Positions 21,760 through 33,560 of a stretch of 64,000 nucleotides of DNA are shown in pieces. The notes beneath the pieces were generated by a model. It did not search any database, was not told where the DNA came from, and was given only the letters and a program-made list of their open reading frames with translations. Each line of letters begins with the position of its first letter. The stretch's first letter is position 1. Source of the DNA: Isoetes taiwanensis (taxonomy: Eukaryota; Streptophyta; Lycopodiopsida; Isoetales; Isoetaceae); assembly GCA_021234155.1 (NCBI GenBank), contig JAJEKV010000165.1:804001-868000 (forward strand). The letters run 5' to 3'. The translations under genes and the position numbers were made by a program.

Positions 21760-22017
21760 TTATGTACATCACAATTTTGTATCTATGTAAATCGGTATAT
21801 ATATTAATACAAAACTGTTTTGACTTCTTATTTTGAATTGTGAATTTTCCTGAAATTAAAAAAATAAAAAAAAATAATAATAACTGAAAAAAAAAGAGAT
21901 GATGAGCTGGCGCCTCGAACGCCGTGCCCAGCAAGTTAAATACTCAGATTCATTTTTTAGGGTTTCATCATTTCTTACTCCTGTTTCCTTCTTCCTCCCA
22001 TCTTCCACCTGCAGTGA
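21760..22017 (+). other. A-rich spacer between H3 ORF and next ORF
   Basis: AT-rich, with A-rich runs near 21860-21895 and a pyrimidine-rich stretch ending CACCTGCAG just before the next ATG (22018). This could be a splice acceptor. A similar AT-rich spacer follows the H3 relic at 51515-51720. Confidence 0.45.
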
Positions 22018-22800
22018 TGGACTACGCTGGCCGCCTAGCATGGTACATGGGAGGCGAGCAATGGGATCCCCAGGTTCCTTACCCTCTCTTGGATCCTATG
22101 CTGCAGAGTTCAGTCGACCTCATCGACAATATGCGCGCCCACCCTGACTATGCGACCTTTGTAGAGTTCTATGATGAGGAAATATTGCCTGAAGCGGAAT
22201 TCTTTGGGGAACCGCCCCAACCTTATCTTCACAGAGATATTGTGGAGCATATGTTGGGAGATGATCGCCACAGCTATGACATCCTCAAGGGCATCATCAG
22301 ACGTGCTAAGCACGCTCCCATTATCGATTGTGGCTCTAATGGGCTATACTTTGAAGCCCAGTTTGCCCTTGCTCTTATTATGGACAGGTATGTAGATGGT
22401 ACTGACACCGCTTTAGAGCAAGCTAAGGCCCCACTTCCTCCAGATTCAGAGGAGGACGAGCAGAGGAGGACGAGCTGATTTCGTACGATGGAAGGAGTTA
22501 GCTAAAGAGAGGCCTTTACCTCGTAGTAAGGGCCAAGCACTTGTGGGATTGAGTTCGCTTGCTACCATCAAGGTTGGGGATCAGGATTACTTGCTGCTGA
22601 GCGACATTCAATGGGCGTATCAGCATATCGCCAATAAGGGTAAGCAGAGGACCGCTCACCTTCTCTATGAGCTGGCCGAATATTGTCAGGGTCAGCATGA
22701 TTTCATTGATTACTCTCGCCCCAATTATGCGCCCGGAGATACATCACCTGCTCAACTATCAACCTCTTGATGTTGAGCCTATCAAAGACACTCTTGTCCT
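22018..22800 (+). CDS. Second pre-gag ORF of Gypsy element, unknown family
   Basis: Starts MDYAGRLAWYMGGEQW and is open to 22478. It continues in a neighbouring frame from about 22480 (GLSSLATIKVGDQDYLLLSD to HDFIDYSRPNYAPGD) and then to PLDVEPIKDTLVLGAA. The same protein, strongly degraded, is recognisable at about 51880-52520 downstream of the H3 relic. Examples are NMQPHPD-like and YLLLEDIMWTY-like segments in shifted frames. I recognise no domain. Aromatic and acidic residues are frequent and no membrane segment is seen. Confidence 0.6.
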
Positions 22801-23624
22801 TGGCGCCGCTTAATGATTCAGGGTACCCCATCTTCGCCTTCGAATCGGCTTTCCGTGCTACGGGCCACATGTGCCCAACATCAACGACGCCGTCGTCAAG
22901 CCGGAAGACGACCCAACCATGGAGGATTTATGTGATGAGAGTCAAGATGCTCGTGAAGAGAAGGATTTTGCCATGGAGGAGGAGCTGCCCCGAAACTTGA
23001 GTCCGAAGTTGGCCTCTTCAACCCATCCGATGGTTCGGGGTTGAAATGCCATATTACTGATTCTTCCCCGTCGGCTTTCACAAGCGCATGTGTTCTCTTC
23101 TTTGCTAAGGCAATTGCCCCTCGGGCGGGTGGTCAGATGGGCATTAAGGGCACTTTCCACCACAAATGGGCCACAAGAAATTAGCTCCTAACCTTGGAGC
23201 GATCATCCTAGTGAACCGTGATCTTGCCATTGCCGTGTTTGACCATGAGATTGGTTCTTGGATGAACATGAGTCTGCTGGTTGGTTGCGCGCCATTGGCT
23301 ACAAATGTTCCTCCGTAAATAGCTTCATCACCGCCTCATCGCTTAATCCTAGCGTGTTACTCCTACAAAGATCGACGGTAACCCCGGTTTGATACTCAAA
23401 CACAGGATGTTGACGGATCGACCTCTTAGTTTTAGGTTTCATTGGGTCATCGTATGAAATTTTGTTAATTTTGATTGGCATTACCTCTAGTGGGCCAACA
23501 CCAAAATCTATGTACTGTTTCAATTTTATATATATTCAGGATACCTTCTTATGTTTCTTGCACTGTTGAAAACCACTTCATTGTTTTCTCCTTTCAATGA
23601 TTAAGTATTTTCCTTAAAGCTCCA
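22801..23624 (+). other. Continuation of the pre-gag region, poorly readable
   Basis: Short coding-like pieces (PNINDAVVKPEDDPTMEDLC, then AFTSACVLFFAKAIAPRAGG) in different frames suggest further protein to about 23320. No family is recognised. From about 23330 the sequence looks non-coding and ends in a pyrimidine-rich stretch followed by TTGCAG at 23676, a plausible splice acceptor. Confidence 0.4.
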
Positions 23625-24137
23625 GTGGAAGGAAATTGTTTTCAATGTATATATAATTATTCCTGTCGTCTTGCAGAAGAAACACTTGAGGAATACCAGG
23701 ACAGGATCACCGATCTGATAAGAATGGATGAACAGGGACCTCCTGAACAGGACTATGGGGAACGGTACAACGAGTATCCTGAACGGGAAGTTGACGATGA
23801 CATAGCGGAGCTTAGGGTCCCGGAACAACCTTATGATCCTGACAAGGGCATGGAAGTAGTTACTCTTCTTCGAGAACGTGCTTACGATGATCTGAGATGG
23901 ACTCTTTCCCGTACTTGGGATTATTGGAATATGACCCCACATCAAGCTTTTGATGATGCTAATGATCATCTCTGGCAAATCTTCTACGCACTGCGAAGGC
24001 TCTTCAACCTCCTGATTATTAGCCCCACTTGGGATTATCAACCCGTTATTATCCAGTTTGGGCACGCTTACAAGCTCGCCGAGTCGCGGCGTGAGAGTGT
24101 GCGCTATGCCGTCATGTATCCCTACGCAAACCCTTAA
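23625..24137 (+). CDS. Third pre-gag ORF, unknown acidic protein
   Basis: Open frame whose convincing part begins after TCTTGCAG at 23676 (EETLEEYQDRITDLIRMDEQ) and ends at TAA 24137. Rich in acidic and aromatic residues (GMEVVTLLRERAYDDLRW, SRTWDYWNM). No known domain, transmembrane segment or zinc motif. The acceptor-like sequence in front suggests that it is spliced to an upstream exon of the element. The sense-strand position between H3 and gag is as for the other accessory ORFs. Confidence 0.5.
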   Translation: MEGNCFQCIYNYSCRLAEETLEEYQDRITDLIRMDEQGPPEQDYGERYNEYPEREVDDDIAELRVPEQPYDPDKGMEVVTLLRERAYDDLRWTLSRTWDYWNMTPHQAFDDANDHLWQIFYALRRLFNLLIISPTWDYQPVIIQFGHAYKLAESRRESVRYAVMYPYANP

Positions 24138-24389
24138 GCCACAATTTCCAGTTTTGTGTGTTCCTATGCTTCGCCATGGCTAGGAAATGGCTTGTATCAG
24201 GCCTCTTTGTGTATTATATAACTATAAGTTTATAACTGTGTTCCATATAAACTTCTTTGATGTAACCGTTATCTCGCCTGTAAATTGAATCTTCCGTCCT
24301 TTTTCGTGTTCACTTTGTGTTTCTTGATACTACTCAGAATGACTTTGTTATAACACTTACTGTTATCGTACTCTTTCTTATATCATCGT
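24138..24389 (+). other. Spacer upstream of gag
   Basis: T-rich, non-coding. It ends close to AATATAG|ACGG at about 24401, which could also be an acceptor site. Confidence 0.4.
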
Positions 24390-25590
24390 ATGTTTAATAT
24401 AGACGGTGCACGCAATGCCGCCTGGCAGACACCCTCAAACGCCGGCCGGTTAACACCCGAACAAGAATTGATGCTGATGAAAAGACAGTTAGGCGAATTA
24501 CAGGCCTACGTCTTGCATGCTAACCCACCACAGCATGTACAACAGGACGCACCGGAGTTACCTCCGTTACCACCTAGTCCACCTACACAGCAGCCGTCCC
24601 CACCACGAACTAGTCCTGTACCTGTGCGAAAGAGGTCCCACTCTAAACGCCGACGGAGCTCCTCTAGAGACAGTGCCACCTCTTCAAAGTCTCCGCCACT
24701 TCAAAGTCATCCGCATCATCAAAGATCATCCGGGGCCATGCAAAGCGCCGAGATAAGGAGTACCGCAAGACAGTTGATACAGCCATAACTAGTATATGGA
24801 AGAATAGGAAATTGGCCCAGTTTGATGGGAAATCTAGAGGCGGCTTGAATGCCGAATCCTGGCTGGACGAAATGAAGGAGTTCGGCAGGTCCTATGGCAT
24901 GACAGAGAAGGATACAGGAAAGGTTGCCACCACAAACCTTACCGGAGCTGCCCGTATTTGGTGGAAGGGCTATGCGAGCCAAACATCCGGGCAGAGTAGA
25001 TGCAACTTCGTAAAGTTTGCCAAGGCCTTCAAATCGCATTATGTGCCTCCGTGCACATAAATGCCGCCAGATCCGCACTTTCTACAAAGTTGGAGCGTAA
25101 GAGTATGTCCGTCTTGTGGCTTACACGGATGAGTTTATGCGCTGAGACCATATGTACCGGTATGAATGAGAAAAGGGCAGTGGAGGGCTATATTGAGGGT
25201 TTGGCACCATCGATCAAACGGATGGTTAAGGCCATCGACCAAATCGCTTCTGCGCCGAGGCTAAAGCATTGAGCCCCGAGAGGAGGACATACCAAGAAAT
25301 CGGCATCCCGCCCCGCTCCTTACTTACTCGCAGCCACGGCCGCCCACACCTTACAAACCCCGCTCTCAAGTCCGGGGCCCTCTCGCTAATCTTTACTTGC
25401 CGCCAGAGAAGAAAGTCGCTTTAACACGCCCGGATAAGCGAGAACAATGCGGGTAAGGAAGTTCAAACCTCTTACAGTCCATTCCTAAAGAGGCCCGAGA
25501 ACAGCAAGCCCAGGGATAAGGCATGTTACAGTGTATGAGGCCGACACTTCATGCGACTTGCCCATATGTTACCCAGACGCTTGGTGGCCA
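24390..25590 (+). CDS. Gag (capsid/nucleocapsid) of Gypsy element, frames broken
   Basis: The first part (24390-24788) is proline- and serine-rich and ends in a basic stretch (RKRSHSKRRRSSSRD). After a frame change comes the retrotransposon gag capsid domain (24812-25060: LNAESWLDEMKEFG, then LTGAARIWWKGY). It continues near 25150-25270 (EKRAVEGYIEGLAPSIKRM). A CCHC zinc-knuckle-like stretch lies at about 25523-25563 with one base apparently missing. Several breaks fall at CAG/CTG-like contexts, so the true gag may be intact. Confidence 0.8.
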
Positions 25591-25689
25591 TGGCCGACCT
25601 TTGATCGGGCGATATTGAGTCAACATTACCGCCGACGAGGACGCCCCGAAAGTACATTCACGGTCGCGCCTCATATCCTTGCAGCTATA

Positions 25690-26130
25690 GAAACCGGGTA
25701 ATGCCGAAAGTCAGCCCGCCATCATTTCCACCATAGGCCAAATAGACAAGAAGCCTTTTGTAATTCTTATGGATACGGGAGTACACATAATTTTGCTTCT
25801 CCTAGAATGGCCCAGTCCTCCAACTGAAAACCCTAAGGTCACGAATCGAGACCCGCACTTTAGCCGCTGGTAAGGTTAGACATACTCATGGTCGCCGCAT
25901 CAACCTTAAGATGCAGATTGCCAGCGCACACCAGCTATAGGGGTGCCGAATTAATGGATATTGGCAAATACGACCTCATTGTTGGAATGGAATTCTTGGC
26001 ATCCGCAAAAGCCAACATAGATCATGCGAAGAGAGAAGTTACCTTCAACGCGGATAATGGAGCCCGTGTAACTATAAAAGGTGAACCATTCAACCCTATC
26101 ATCCGCCTATGTCCATTCGACAGCTAGATA
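25690..26130 (+). CDS. Retroviral-type aspartic protease region
   Basis: The catalytic DTG is at 25771-25779, within KPFVILMDTGVH, the usual hydrophobic-hydrophobic-D-T-G pattern. The downstream half of the fold is readable at 25888-26127 (YDLIVGMEFLASAKANIDH, then REVTF), equivalent to the YDVILGMDWL landmark of plant Gypsy elements. A frame change separates the two halves. It lies in the normal gag-protease-RT order. Confidence 0.75.
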
Positions 26131-26199
26131 AAGCTATCACGCAAGCAAAAGCTCCTCTCGCCTTTATTAGACTTGCTTCCATTGAGTCGATGCTAAGCA

Positions 26200-28227
26200 A
26201 AACCAAGTAATCAACACCTTGCCACTTTAAGGATTGCCGGTATTCTCCATGAATTTAGCGATCTCTTCCCGCATTTAGATCCGAAGCTTCCTCCTTTTAG
26301 AGGGGTAGAGTGTGAGATAGCTTTAGAGCCGCACACTAAGCCTACCAAAGAAGGCCCCCTACCGGATGAGTCCCCGAGTTGGCGGAGCTTAAGAAGCAAC
26401 TTCAAGAGCTGCTAAACCTAGGTTTTATTCGACCTAGCGTTTTCGCCTTTGGCTTCCTATTCTTTTGTAAAGAAAAAGGACGGCCCTTGAGAATGTGTAT
26501 TGATTATCGGCAACTCAACAAGCATACCATCAAAAATCGCTATGCTTTGCCGAGAGCGATGATCTAATGGATCAGCCTGCAAGGCGCCAAATATTTTTCA
26601 AAGATTGACCTTCGGGATATCATCGATAAGGATTAAAGAGGAGGACATCCATAAATCTGCTTTTCGCACTAGATATGGGCATTATGAGTTTACCGTTATG
26701 CCTTTCGGATTAACTAATGCCCCCGCAACGTTTATGCGATTGATGAACGATGTTTTCCGACAATACTTGGATGATTTTGTTGTCATTTTCTTTGACGACA
26801 TTCTCATCTACAGTAAGACTCTAGAAGAGCATGAGGAACATCTTAAATTGGCCCTACAAAAGTTAAGACGTCATCAGCTTTTTGCCAAGTTCTCTAAGTG
26901 CAAGTTTGCCACTCCAAAGGTTGACTATTTGGGCCATATCATTTCTGCAGAGGGAATTGCTACAGATCCAGCAAAAATAGAGGCCGTAAGGGAATGGCCT
27001 ATTCCAGAAAATGTCTCCGAGGTCCGAAGTTTCTTGGGATTAGCGGGATACTATCGAAAGTTTGTAAAGGATTTTGCAAGGATTGCAGCACCCCTTACAA
27101 ACCTTACAAAGCATGAGAAGGTGAAGGATTGGATGGACCACTGGAGGACTAAGGTTCAGGGAAATTTCCAGCAGCTTAAAGATGCCTTAACCTCAGCACC
27201 CGTTCTCACGTTGCCCGATCCTGATAGGGATAAACTAGTGGCCACAGATGCAAGTAAAATCGCCACTGGTGGGGTTCTAATGCAGGAGGGGAGGGTTATT
27301 GCTTATGATTCAAAGAAGATGAACGACACGGAACAGCGATACCCTACCCATGATCAAGAGTTGTTAGCTGTTGTTCGCGCCTTACGAATATGGAGACACT
27401 ACCTCCTTGGTAGAAGATTCCAGTTGGACACGGATCACCAAAGTCTCCGTTATTTATCCACCCAACCGAACCTCAACCTCCGTCAGAGGAGATGGATGGA
27501 ATTTCTTGAAGAATATGATTTTGAGATCATGTATAAGCCTGGAAAGCACAATGTGGTTGCGGATGCATTGTCACGCCACCCCTCGGTAACCCGAACCCAT
27601 TGTAACGCAATTTCTACACTCACCAGTGAGTTTGGAAAACAGATAGAACAAACTTTGGCCACGGATCCCGAGTTTTGTGAAATTTGGGCTAGTTTGAGTA
27701 AGGAGGCACGCACTGATAAAGAACGCGAAGCTTTCCGTTCATATAAGAAAGAGGGCAATTTGTTGTATCACAAGGATAAGTTATGTGTACCTCTGACTTC
27801 CGGAGTGCGTAAGTTAATCCTCCATGACACGCACAACAGCCCTATAGCTGGACATGCGGGTTTTATGAAGACCTATTTTAAAATCCGCTCTAGTTACTTT
27901 TGGCCTTCCATGAAGAAGGATATTGCTAGATATATTAAGCAGTGTCAAGTGTGTCAGCAAACCAAGGCGGAGCAATTAAGAGTTCCAGGAGAGCTGCAGC
28001 CTTTGGATGTGCCCCACGCAAAATGGGAAGTAATAACCATGGATTTCATTGTGGGCCTTCCACGAACTCTCCGTGGCTATGATGCATTAATGGTGGTCGT
28101 CGACAAATTGTCAAAAATGGCTCACTTCTTGCCATGTCGTACCACCGACACTGCCTTCGACACCGCCTTGCTTTTCGCAAAGGAGATCTTCAGGTTGCAC
28201 GGAATGCCACGGGGTTATTGTATCTGA
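26200..28227 (+). CDS. Reverse transcriptase, RNase H and N-terminal integrase of Gypsy element
   Basis: The main frame starts at 26605. Upstream RT pieces are in other frames (26379-26567: [18 protein letters not shown], then [20 protein letters not shown]). In the main frame [12 protein letters not shown] is at residues 32-43 and the catalytic FFDDILIYS at about 62-70. RNase H starts at TDAS (about residue 215) and includes [10 protein letters not shown]. The integrase zinc region H-H-C-C lies at about residues 407-450, and the first catalytic aspartate is in MDFIVGLP. The frame fails at 28225, just before the second catalytic region. The breaks at 26340-26640 lie where the family expects CAG codons. 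Confidence 0.92.
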
Positions 28228-29172
28228 CCAGGGATCCCAAATTTGTAAGTGCATTCTGGAAGGATTTCTTCACCACCATACAGACCAAGCTTGCTATGAG
28301 TACCGCATATCATCCTCAGACAGATGGTCAGACAGAGCGTACCAACCGTATCATAGAGGATATGCTACGCAGTTATGTGTGGAGTAAGCAATCCCAATGG
28401 GCTGACTATATTTATCTAGTAGAATTTGCCTATAACGAAGATGAAACAGGAGTCTTCCAAAATGTCTCCTTTCATGATAAACTATGGTTATCAATGCCTT
28501 ACTCCTGACACATGGCACAACCCCGTGTCGAAAGTGGAAGTTTCTCAACAACTCCTCCTGGAGATGCAAGCTTTGGTCGACGAGGTGCGTGGTTACTTGC
28601 TACGCGCGACGCAAATGTCAAAAAAAAGTGTAGCAGATAAGCACAGGACCCCACGAGTCTTCCAGGTGGGTGAATCGGTTTGGCTTAAGATTAAGGTAAA
28701 ACAAGCCAAGCTTAAGATTGGTAATTGCAAGAAGTTGGCACCCAGATGGGCTGGACCGTTCAAAATCACTGAACGTATTGGGGAGCAAGCATATCGCCTG
28801 GACTTGCCACCCCGCTTAAAGATCCACAAGGTTTTTCATGTGAGTCTTCTAAAGCAAAGACACCCTCGATCCAGGGAGGTTTTGGAAACCCCAACCCTCC
28901 TGGAAATGACAGAGGAGCAGCTAGAGATAGTACCTGAAGCTCTTCTTGATCGAGCTTATAAACAGACCAGGAGGACTCAAATGCTACAATACTTGGTCAA
29001 GTGGAAACACTTGCCAGTGGAGGATGCTACATGGGTGATGGAAACAGATCTTGAGAAGCACTATCCGGATTTCATGCGCGAATCTCAAGGCCGCACTATC
29101 AACGATGCTATCAACCCCGCTCCCGGCGGTAAGCTTGAAGACTTCATTCGCCGAGAATCAGTAGAGGGGTAG
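28228..29172 (+). CDS. C-terminal integrase with chromodomain
   Basis: Resumes in another frame: DPKFVSAFWKDFF, AYHPQTDGQTERTN (with the catalytic glutamate) and, after another frame change, VGESVWLKIK and YRLDLPPRLKIHKVFHVSLL. Near the end a chromodomain is clear (LQYLVKWKHLPVEDATWV, then YPDF). This places the element among chromoviruses, whose chromodomain is thought to direct integration to particular chromatin. It ends TAG at 29172. Only two or three frame changes interrupt it. Confidence 0.9.
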
Positions 29173-29771
29173 ATGCATCGTAGTTAACAACAGTTACCGA
29201 TGATGGGATCACCTCTGTGTTCCTTAGGACGTGGTGTACTGTCAATGTGGACATGACCGCGAACTGCTTGTAAAGCATGTAGTTCATAGCCGCGTTCATA
29301 TTGGCTATAATAGGAACCTGACCAGTCCTTAGGCCACAATGAACTGCGAACTATAGGCATGATAGGTCCCTTATAGATAAATTTTCTTTTATTTTCTTAT
29401 AGGGGGTGGACCCTTCAACCACAATCTAATTATTTTTTATCTATGAAAACTGATATAGTGACATGTGCAGGCCAGTGAGCAGTACGTGACCTGCCCATGT
29501 ATAGGGGGTTGCTGATGACCCGACTTTCTCCGTTTTCATGGTGTTTACACATAGTTCTTTAGTGTTACACTGCTTTTGATATTGGACTTCGGTCCTTGAA
29601 CTTTTTGATTATGATAATCATCTGAAATGCACTTTAGTGCTTGAACTGTTTTGAACTTCAAAAGTTTTAATATATTACCTTGGCAAACAAGGAATTATCT
29701 TCCTTTATAATGTGTTTTCTTTATTAGTATATCTTCAACTAACCCCAATCTTTGAGGACAAAGATTAATTC
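29173..29771 (+). other. 3' untranslated region of Gypsy element
   Basis: No open frame of note between the integrase stop and the polypurine tract. Contains TATAGGGGG twice (29398, 29500). Confidence 0.6.
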
Positions 29772-29785
29772 TAAGGAGGGGAGAA
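29772..29785 (+). other. Polypurine tract
   Basis: TAAGGAGGGGAGAA lies directly before the TGTGACG start of the second LTR, the expected site of plus-strand priming. Confidence 0.88.
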
Positions 29786-31412
29786 TGTGACGTTCCAAGT
29801 ATTTATACGGTATAATGATAAATATGTTGACACGCCACCCGTATAGATACGCGCTACCATGGGGCATGGTAACCTAGGGGTTGACTTAAAAGGATTAAAT
29901 TAGCTATGCTAATTTAATTGTTAAAGATAATAACCTACATTTAAGGGATCATTATTTATAAAGGATAATTAAACTAATTATCCTTTGAAAGCCACCACCG
30001 GCCAAACCTGGTTGGCCAAAGATGGTGAATGCTATTTTGGGACCCATAAGGTGGATCACCACCCCGTATCCACCATAATCGACTGAAAATGAGCGCCTAC
30101 CTTGGGATTGAGTTGAGCCCACCTTGCCCAAGTACTTGCACCTGTCGCGATCGAATTTGAGCATCGAGTTTGTAAGGATGGAGGCACCAAACGATAACGG
30201 GTCGAAAGCGGGAATACTGGTGGGTGGCTAGTATAGGTCGATATTCTAGGGTAGCGCCCTTTTGGGCACTTGTGTGTTGTCTTGTATGTTTCTCCTGCTT
30301 TTTATTCGTAGGAACTAACCCTTGGTTGAAAAGGTAAGTTCTCTTTATATTCTGATTCGGTTTTGCTCTCAAAGGATGAATTGATAGTTCTTTGCTTAGT
30401 TAGCACTCCCGAGATGGGGGATTACGGGAGGGTAGAGACCTCTCGAGCCCATATATTGTAGTATGCTCCTAGATAAAGCCCTCATTATCCCAATATTGCG
30501 GCTCAGGCACAAGAACCCACCGGGTCATAGATGCTATGGTACCGGCTTAGCACCGCACAAGGAACACAAGTGGTGAAGTGGAGGTGGGGTCTTGCACGAA
30601 CATAAAAGGCTCTGGGACTCCTATAGCGAAGCTAGACCTCGATAGCCGGTCACGTGGGGGCGGGTATGGGTCCGGACACTCCCCAGGTGGGAAGGTGTGA
30701 CCCGTATGGGGCACCTTGCACTTTGAGTAGATTTAGGGCGAGTAAGTCGGTGCGGATCGCGGGGGGTCACCGATGCGGCACGTATTCTCTAGCTTCGCCC
30801 ATGGAGCCACCGTGATTCCGGAAGGGGCGCTTCCCCGACCTGCCTCATCGGACCGGGGCTTCATGAACCCCGGAGTAGGCTCGGCGGGGGGTGATGCCTC
30901 GAGCCCGTCTCCTGGCTATAGCGACGCCATAGCGTGAATTGACCCATCTGCAAAGTGTGCACAGGAGGGGCGGATGGAGTGGACAACCCTAGCCAATGTT
31001 CTATGCCAGCCAATGCCATGTCAAGATTCCGTCTGCTGATCTCTTGAGGCCTAGCCGTCAGTCGATCCTCACTGGAGTCTGAACCGGGGTAGAACCATGG
31101 GTTTGGGGTGTTTTCTTAGGTTTAGATGCATATTCTTTGCCATTGGTATTTGGATGGATATGCCACCCTTCGTGGTGGTTATTTATATGTGATTTATGCT
31201 GTGTGCTAACCCTTGTATTCACGCTTCCGTGACGTAGGAGCCCCATTGAAGGCGTGGGCCGAATGACCCCTTCGTGTCCTTCTTTCGGGCATCATATTAT
31301 AGATGGCCCGAAATAGACGGAGGGCCCTGCTCATGGCGAGTTGGTCGCCATGGGAGGGGAAAGTCCCCGTATGTATGCGTCCGAGGGTCGTATATGTTCA
31401 GGGAGCGTCACA
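29786..31412 (+). repeat. Second LTR of young Gypsy element (1627 bp)
   Basis: Starts TGTGACG and ends CGTCACA. Near-identical to 18185-19802 and contains the same three hairpins near its start. It is followed, not by flanking DNA, but by another primer site. Confidence 0.92.
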
Positions 31413-32773
31413 GTGGTATCAGAGCATGGTTCTGGGAAGCCAAACTATTGCACTGGCCACATACTAACTCGATAGATCGTTAGCTAGAGCGCGAGGATTT
31501 TGGAGTAGTACGAGTTTTTTTTTTTGGGTGGTGTAATGGATGCCGTCATGCTTGCTTTAGTGTGGTCTAATTGTAATTGAGAGGGGTGTACCCGGTACCC
31601 AACCCTAACCCTAAGTGGCGGGCAGGGGGTACCCGGGTGTCAGCCGGGCGTCGTAGAAACCTCGGGGTAGGGGGTGCCCGCCACCTAATAATTAAAAAAA
31701 AAACCCTAACCCTAAGTGGCGGGCAGGGGGTACCCGGACGCCGCTGGCGCCCGTAGCGACGTCGAGGTAGGGGGTGCCCGCCACCTCGAAAAGCGCGCCC
31801 CGTCATTTTTTTTTTCATAAAAAGTTTTTTAGGGTTAAAATTTTAAAAGTGACTTTTTCTTTCACTTTTCTTAAACACCTAAGCTCCTTTTGAGTCTCAC
31901 CGCCGCCATAGCACGGAGCTAGAAGCTTCCCTCTGCCATAGCCAAACCTCGGCCCTTACCTTTCTCCCCCAAGCGCCTGCCCAGCGCCCACCTAGCGCCT
32001 ACTCTATAAGGATGGAGACACCCAAGCAAGTTTATACGCGTAAGCCTCGCTATTCTAAAACCCCTATAGAGCTTATAATGGCTGATTTGTCGCCACAACG
32101 ACCTGACCAAATGACGCATGAAGCGAAGACCAAGAAATACTGGAGTATTTCGTGAAGCGCTTCTACGAAGGGGTCAGAATCCCATACCCGCTCTTTTGCT
32201 ATAATGAGCGCTTTGTGTTCAAGCTCAACGCTATTCGGGAGACCTGCATGATAGTGGAACAGGAAGATGGCGTCCAGAAGTATGCCCGGTTCTTCCCGCC
32301 AGGGGATGACCAAGCGAGGAGGAGGCCTTACAAACGCAGGCCCGCAAGCAGTTTGCAAATGGCCCAAGAGGCGGATCTGCAGTGGGTTGGCATTGGATGA
32401 TCCGGCTTCAGATACCGCTACCTAGGAAACGGCATGTGCCTCTTTGATGGGGGAGCCTATACTCTTCCATCGTTCTCATATGAAGAGGAGACCAATCGTA
32501 TCCTTTGGGAAGCAGGATCACCCTCGTATTTCACAGATCACTTCCAAATGGTCGTTGAACGAGACATGCAAGCTAATCCCCCACGCTACTTCATAGAGCT
32601 TATAAGAAGAACGGAGATCGAGAATAGCCAAAGAGAAGCAAGCGGAGGAGCAAGCCACACCCCGGGCGCAAGCAATGAAGGCAACACACAGCTTGATTGG
32701 AGGAGGTCGCCAAGCTTCGGAGAGGATACTATCCATCGCCAGCAGTAGAACAAGAGCAAAATCAAAGAATGCG
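31413..32773 (+). mobile_element. Second, truncated internal region of the Gypsy element
   Basis: Begins with the primer site TGGTATCAGAGC (31414-31425). It repeats 19803-21175: hairpin units (31602-31790), the accessory ORF in cleaner frames (32152-32400 and 32434-32748), and the approach to the H3 frame. It stops at GAATGCG (32773) before any histone sequence. The arrangement implies a tandem element or unequal recombination followed by truncation. Confidence 0.9.
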
Positions 32774-33560
32774 GGCAAAATGTGGGAGAAGATAGAAGGA
32801 GTGCTCAAACTCTTCCCTTCTGGAAGAACTTGGGATAAAAAACAAGTGCCTTATGCAATGATTTTAGCGAGACAGGGATGCTTCCCTTAGAGGTCAAGCT
32901 TTGTGCCAAACATTATCATATGTTAACAGGGATCAGAAATCTAGAGGAGAGAGTCGGCTTCCTCACCTTGCAATGCAAACCTCGAAAGCAGCCAAGGGTG
33001 GTTCCAAGAAGTAAAAGAGTGGTTACATAAATGGGGACCGAAGAACATAATTGGCCTACCACGCATTTAAGGGATCCGCGATCCGTTCAAAGCCAAGGTC
33101 ATTGAGAAACCGTGGCAAGAAAAAGGGTACAAAGATGGAGTTTTATCACGTAGATTAACCCAATGTTAATATACGCAGAACAAGATTATCCGAAAAACAT
33201 CTCCACGCGGCCGAAAGTCATTGCAAGATATAGGCTCGACTCTCATCACCTAAGAATCAAAACAGTCGATGGATGAAAATCCCAAGGGGAGAAAGAATTT
33301 GCCTGTTTTGTGAAGACGGCCAGATTGAAGATGAAGAACATACCCTTCTTCGATGCACACAATATGATCCAATAAGAGCGAGACATGAGGCTGAACACTC
33401 TAACCTTTTCTCTCTGTGGCAGATGGATCCTCTCCGTCTCGGAGCATTCATATCTGATATAGATAAGCATCATCTTATGTTAAAAACTCGCGCACAATAC
33501 TTGATACTTTATTGTATTTCACTTTCATGCCCTTTTGGGTCTTAAGAAGCTCGATTTAAT
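32774..33560 (+). mobile_element. LINE fragment, C-terminal part of ORF2 (non-L1 type)
   Basis: Readable pieces in shifting frames include TGMLPLEV, GIRNLEERVGF and NWPTTHL. The C-terminal zinc motif MKIPRGERICLFCEDGQIED, then EEHTLLRCTQYDPIR, is in one frame at 33273-33400. Its spacing C-x2-C ... H-x4-C is that of CR1/RTE/Jockey-like elements, not the plant L1 zf-RVT. It abuts the truncated Gypsy copy. The stop at about 33543 is the end of ORF2. Confidence 0.72.

Larger units (their letters stand above)
18185..32773 (+). mobile_element. Ty3/Gypsy chromovirus carrying a histone H3 module; LTR-internal-LTR-partial internal
   Basis: LTRs lie at 18185-19802 and 29786-31412. Both start TGTGACG, and the second ends CGTCACA (the first ends CGCCACA). 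A tRNA-Met primer site follows the first LTR and a polypurine tract precedes the second. The internal region has a ~4.6-kb pre-gag section with several ORFs, including histone H3, then gag, protease, reverse transcriptase-RNase H, and integrase with chromodomain. After the second LTR the primer site and internal region start again and run to 32773, where a LINE fragment begins. There is no third LTR. The 5' boundary interrupts the DNA transposon at AGAAAT. Confidence 0.93.
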
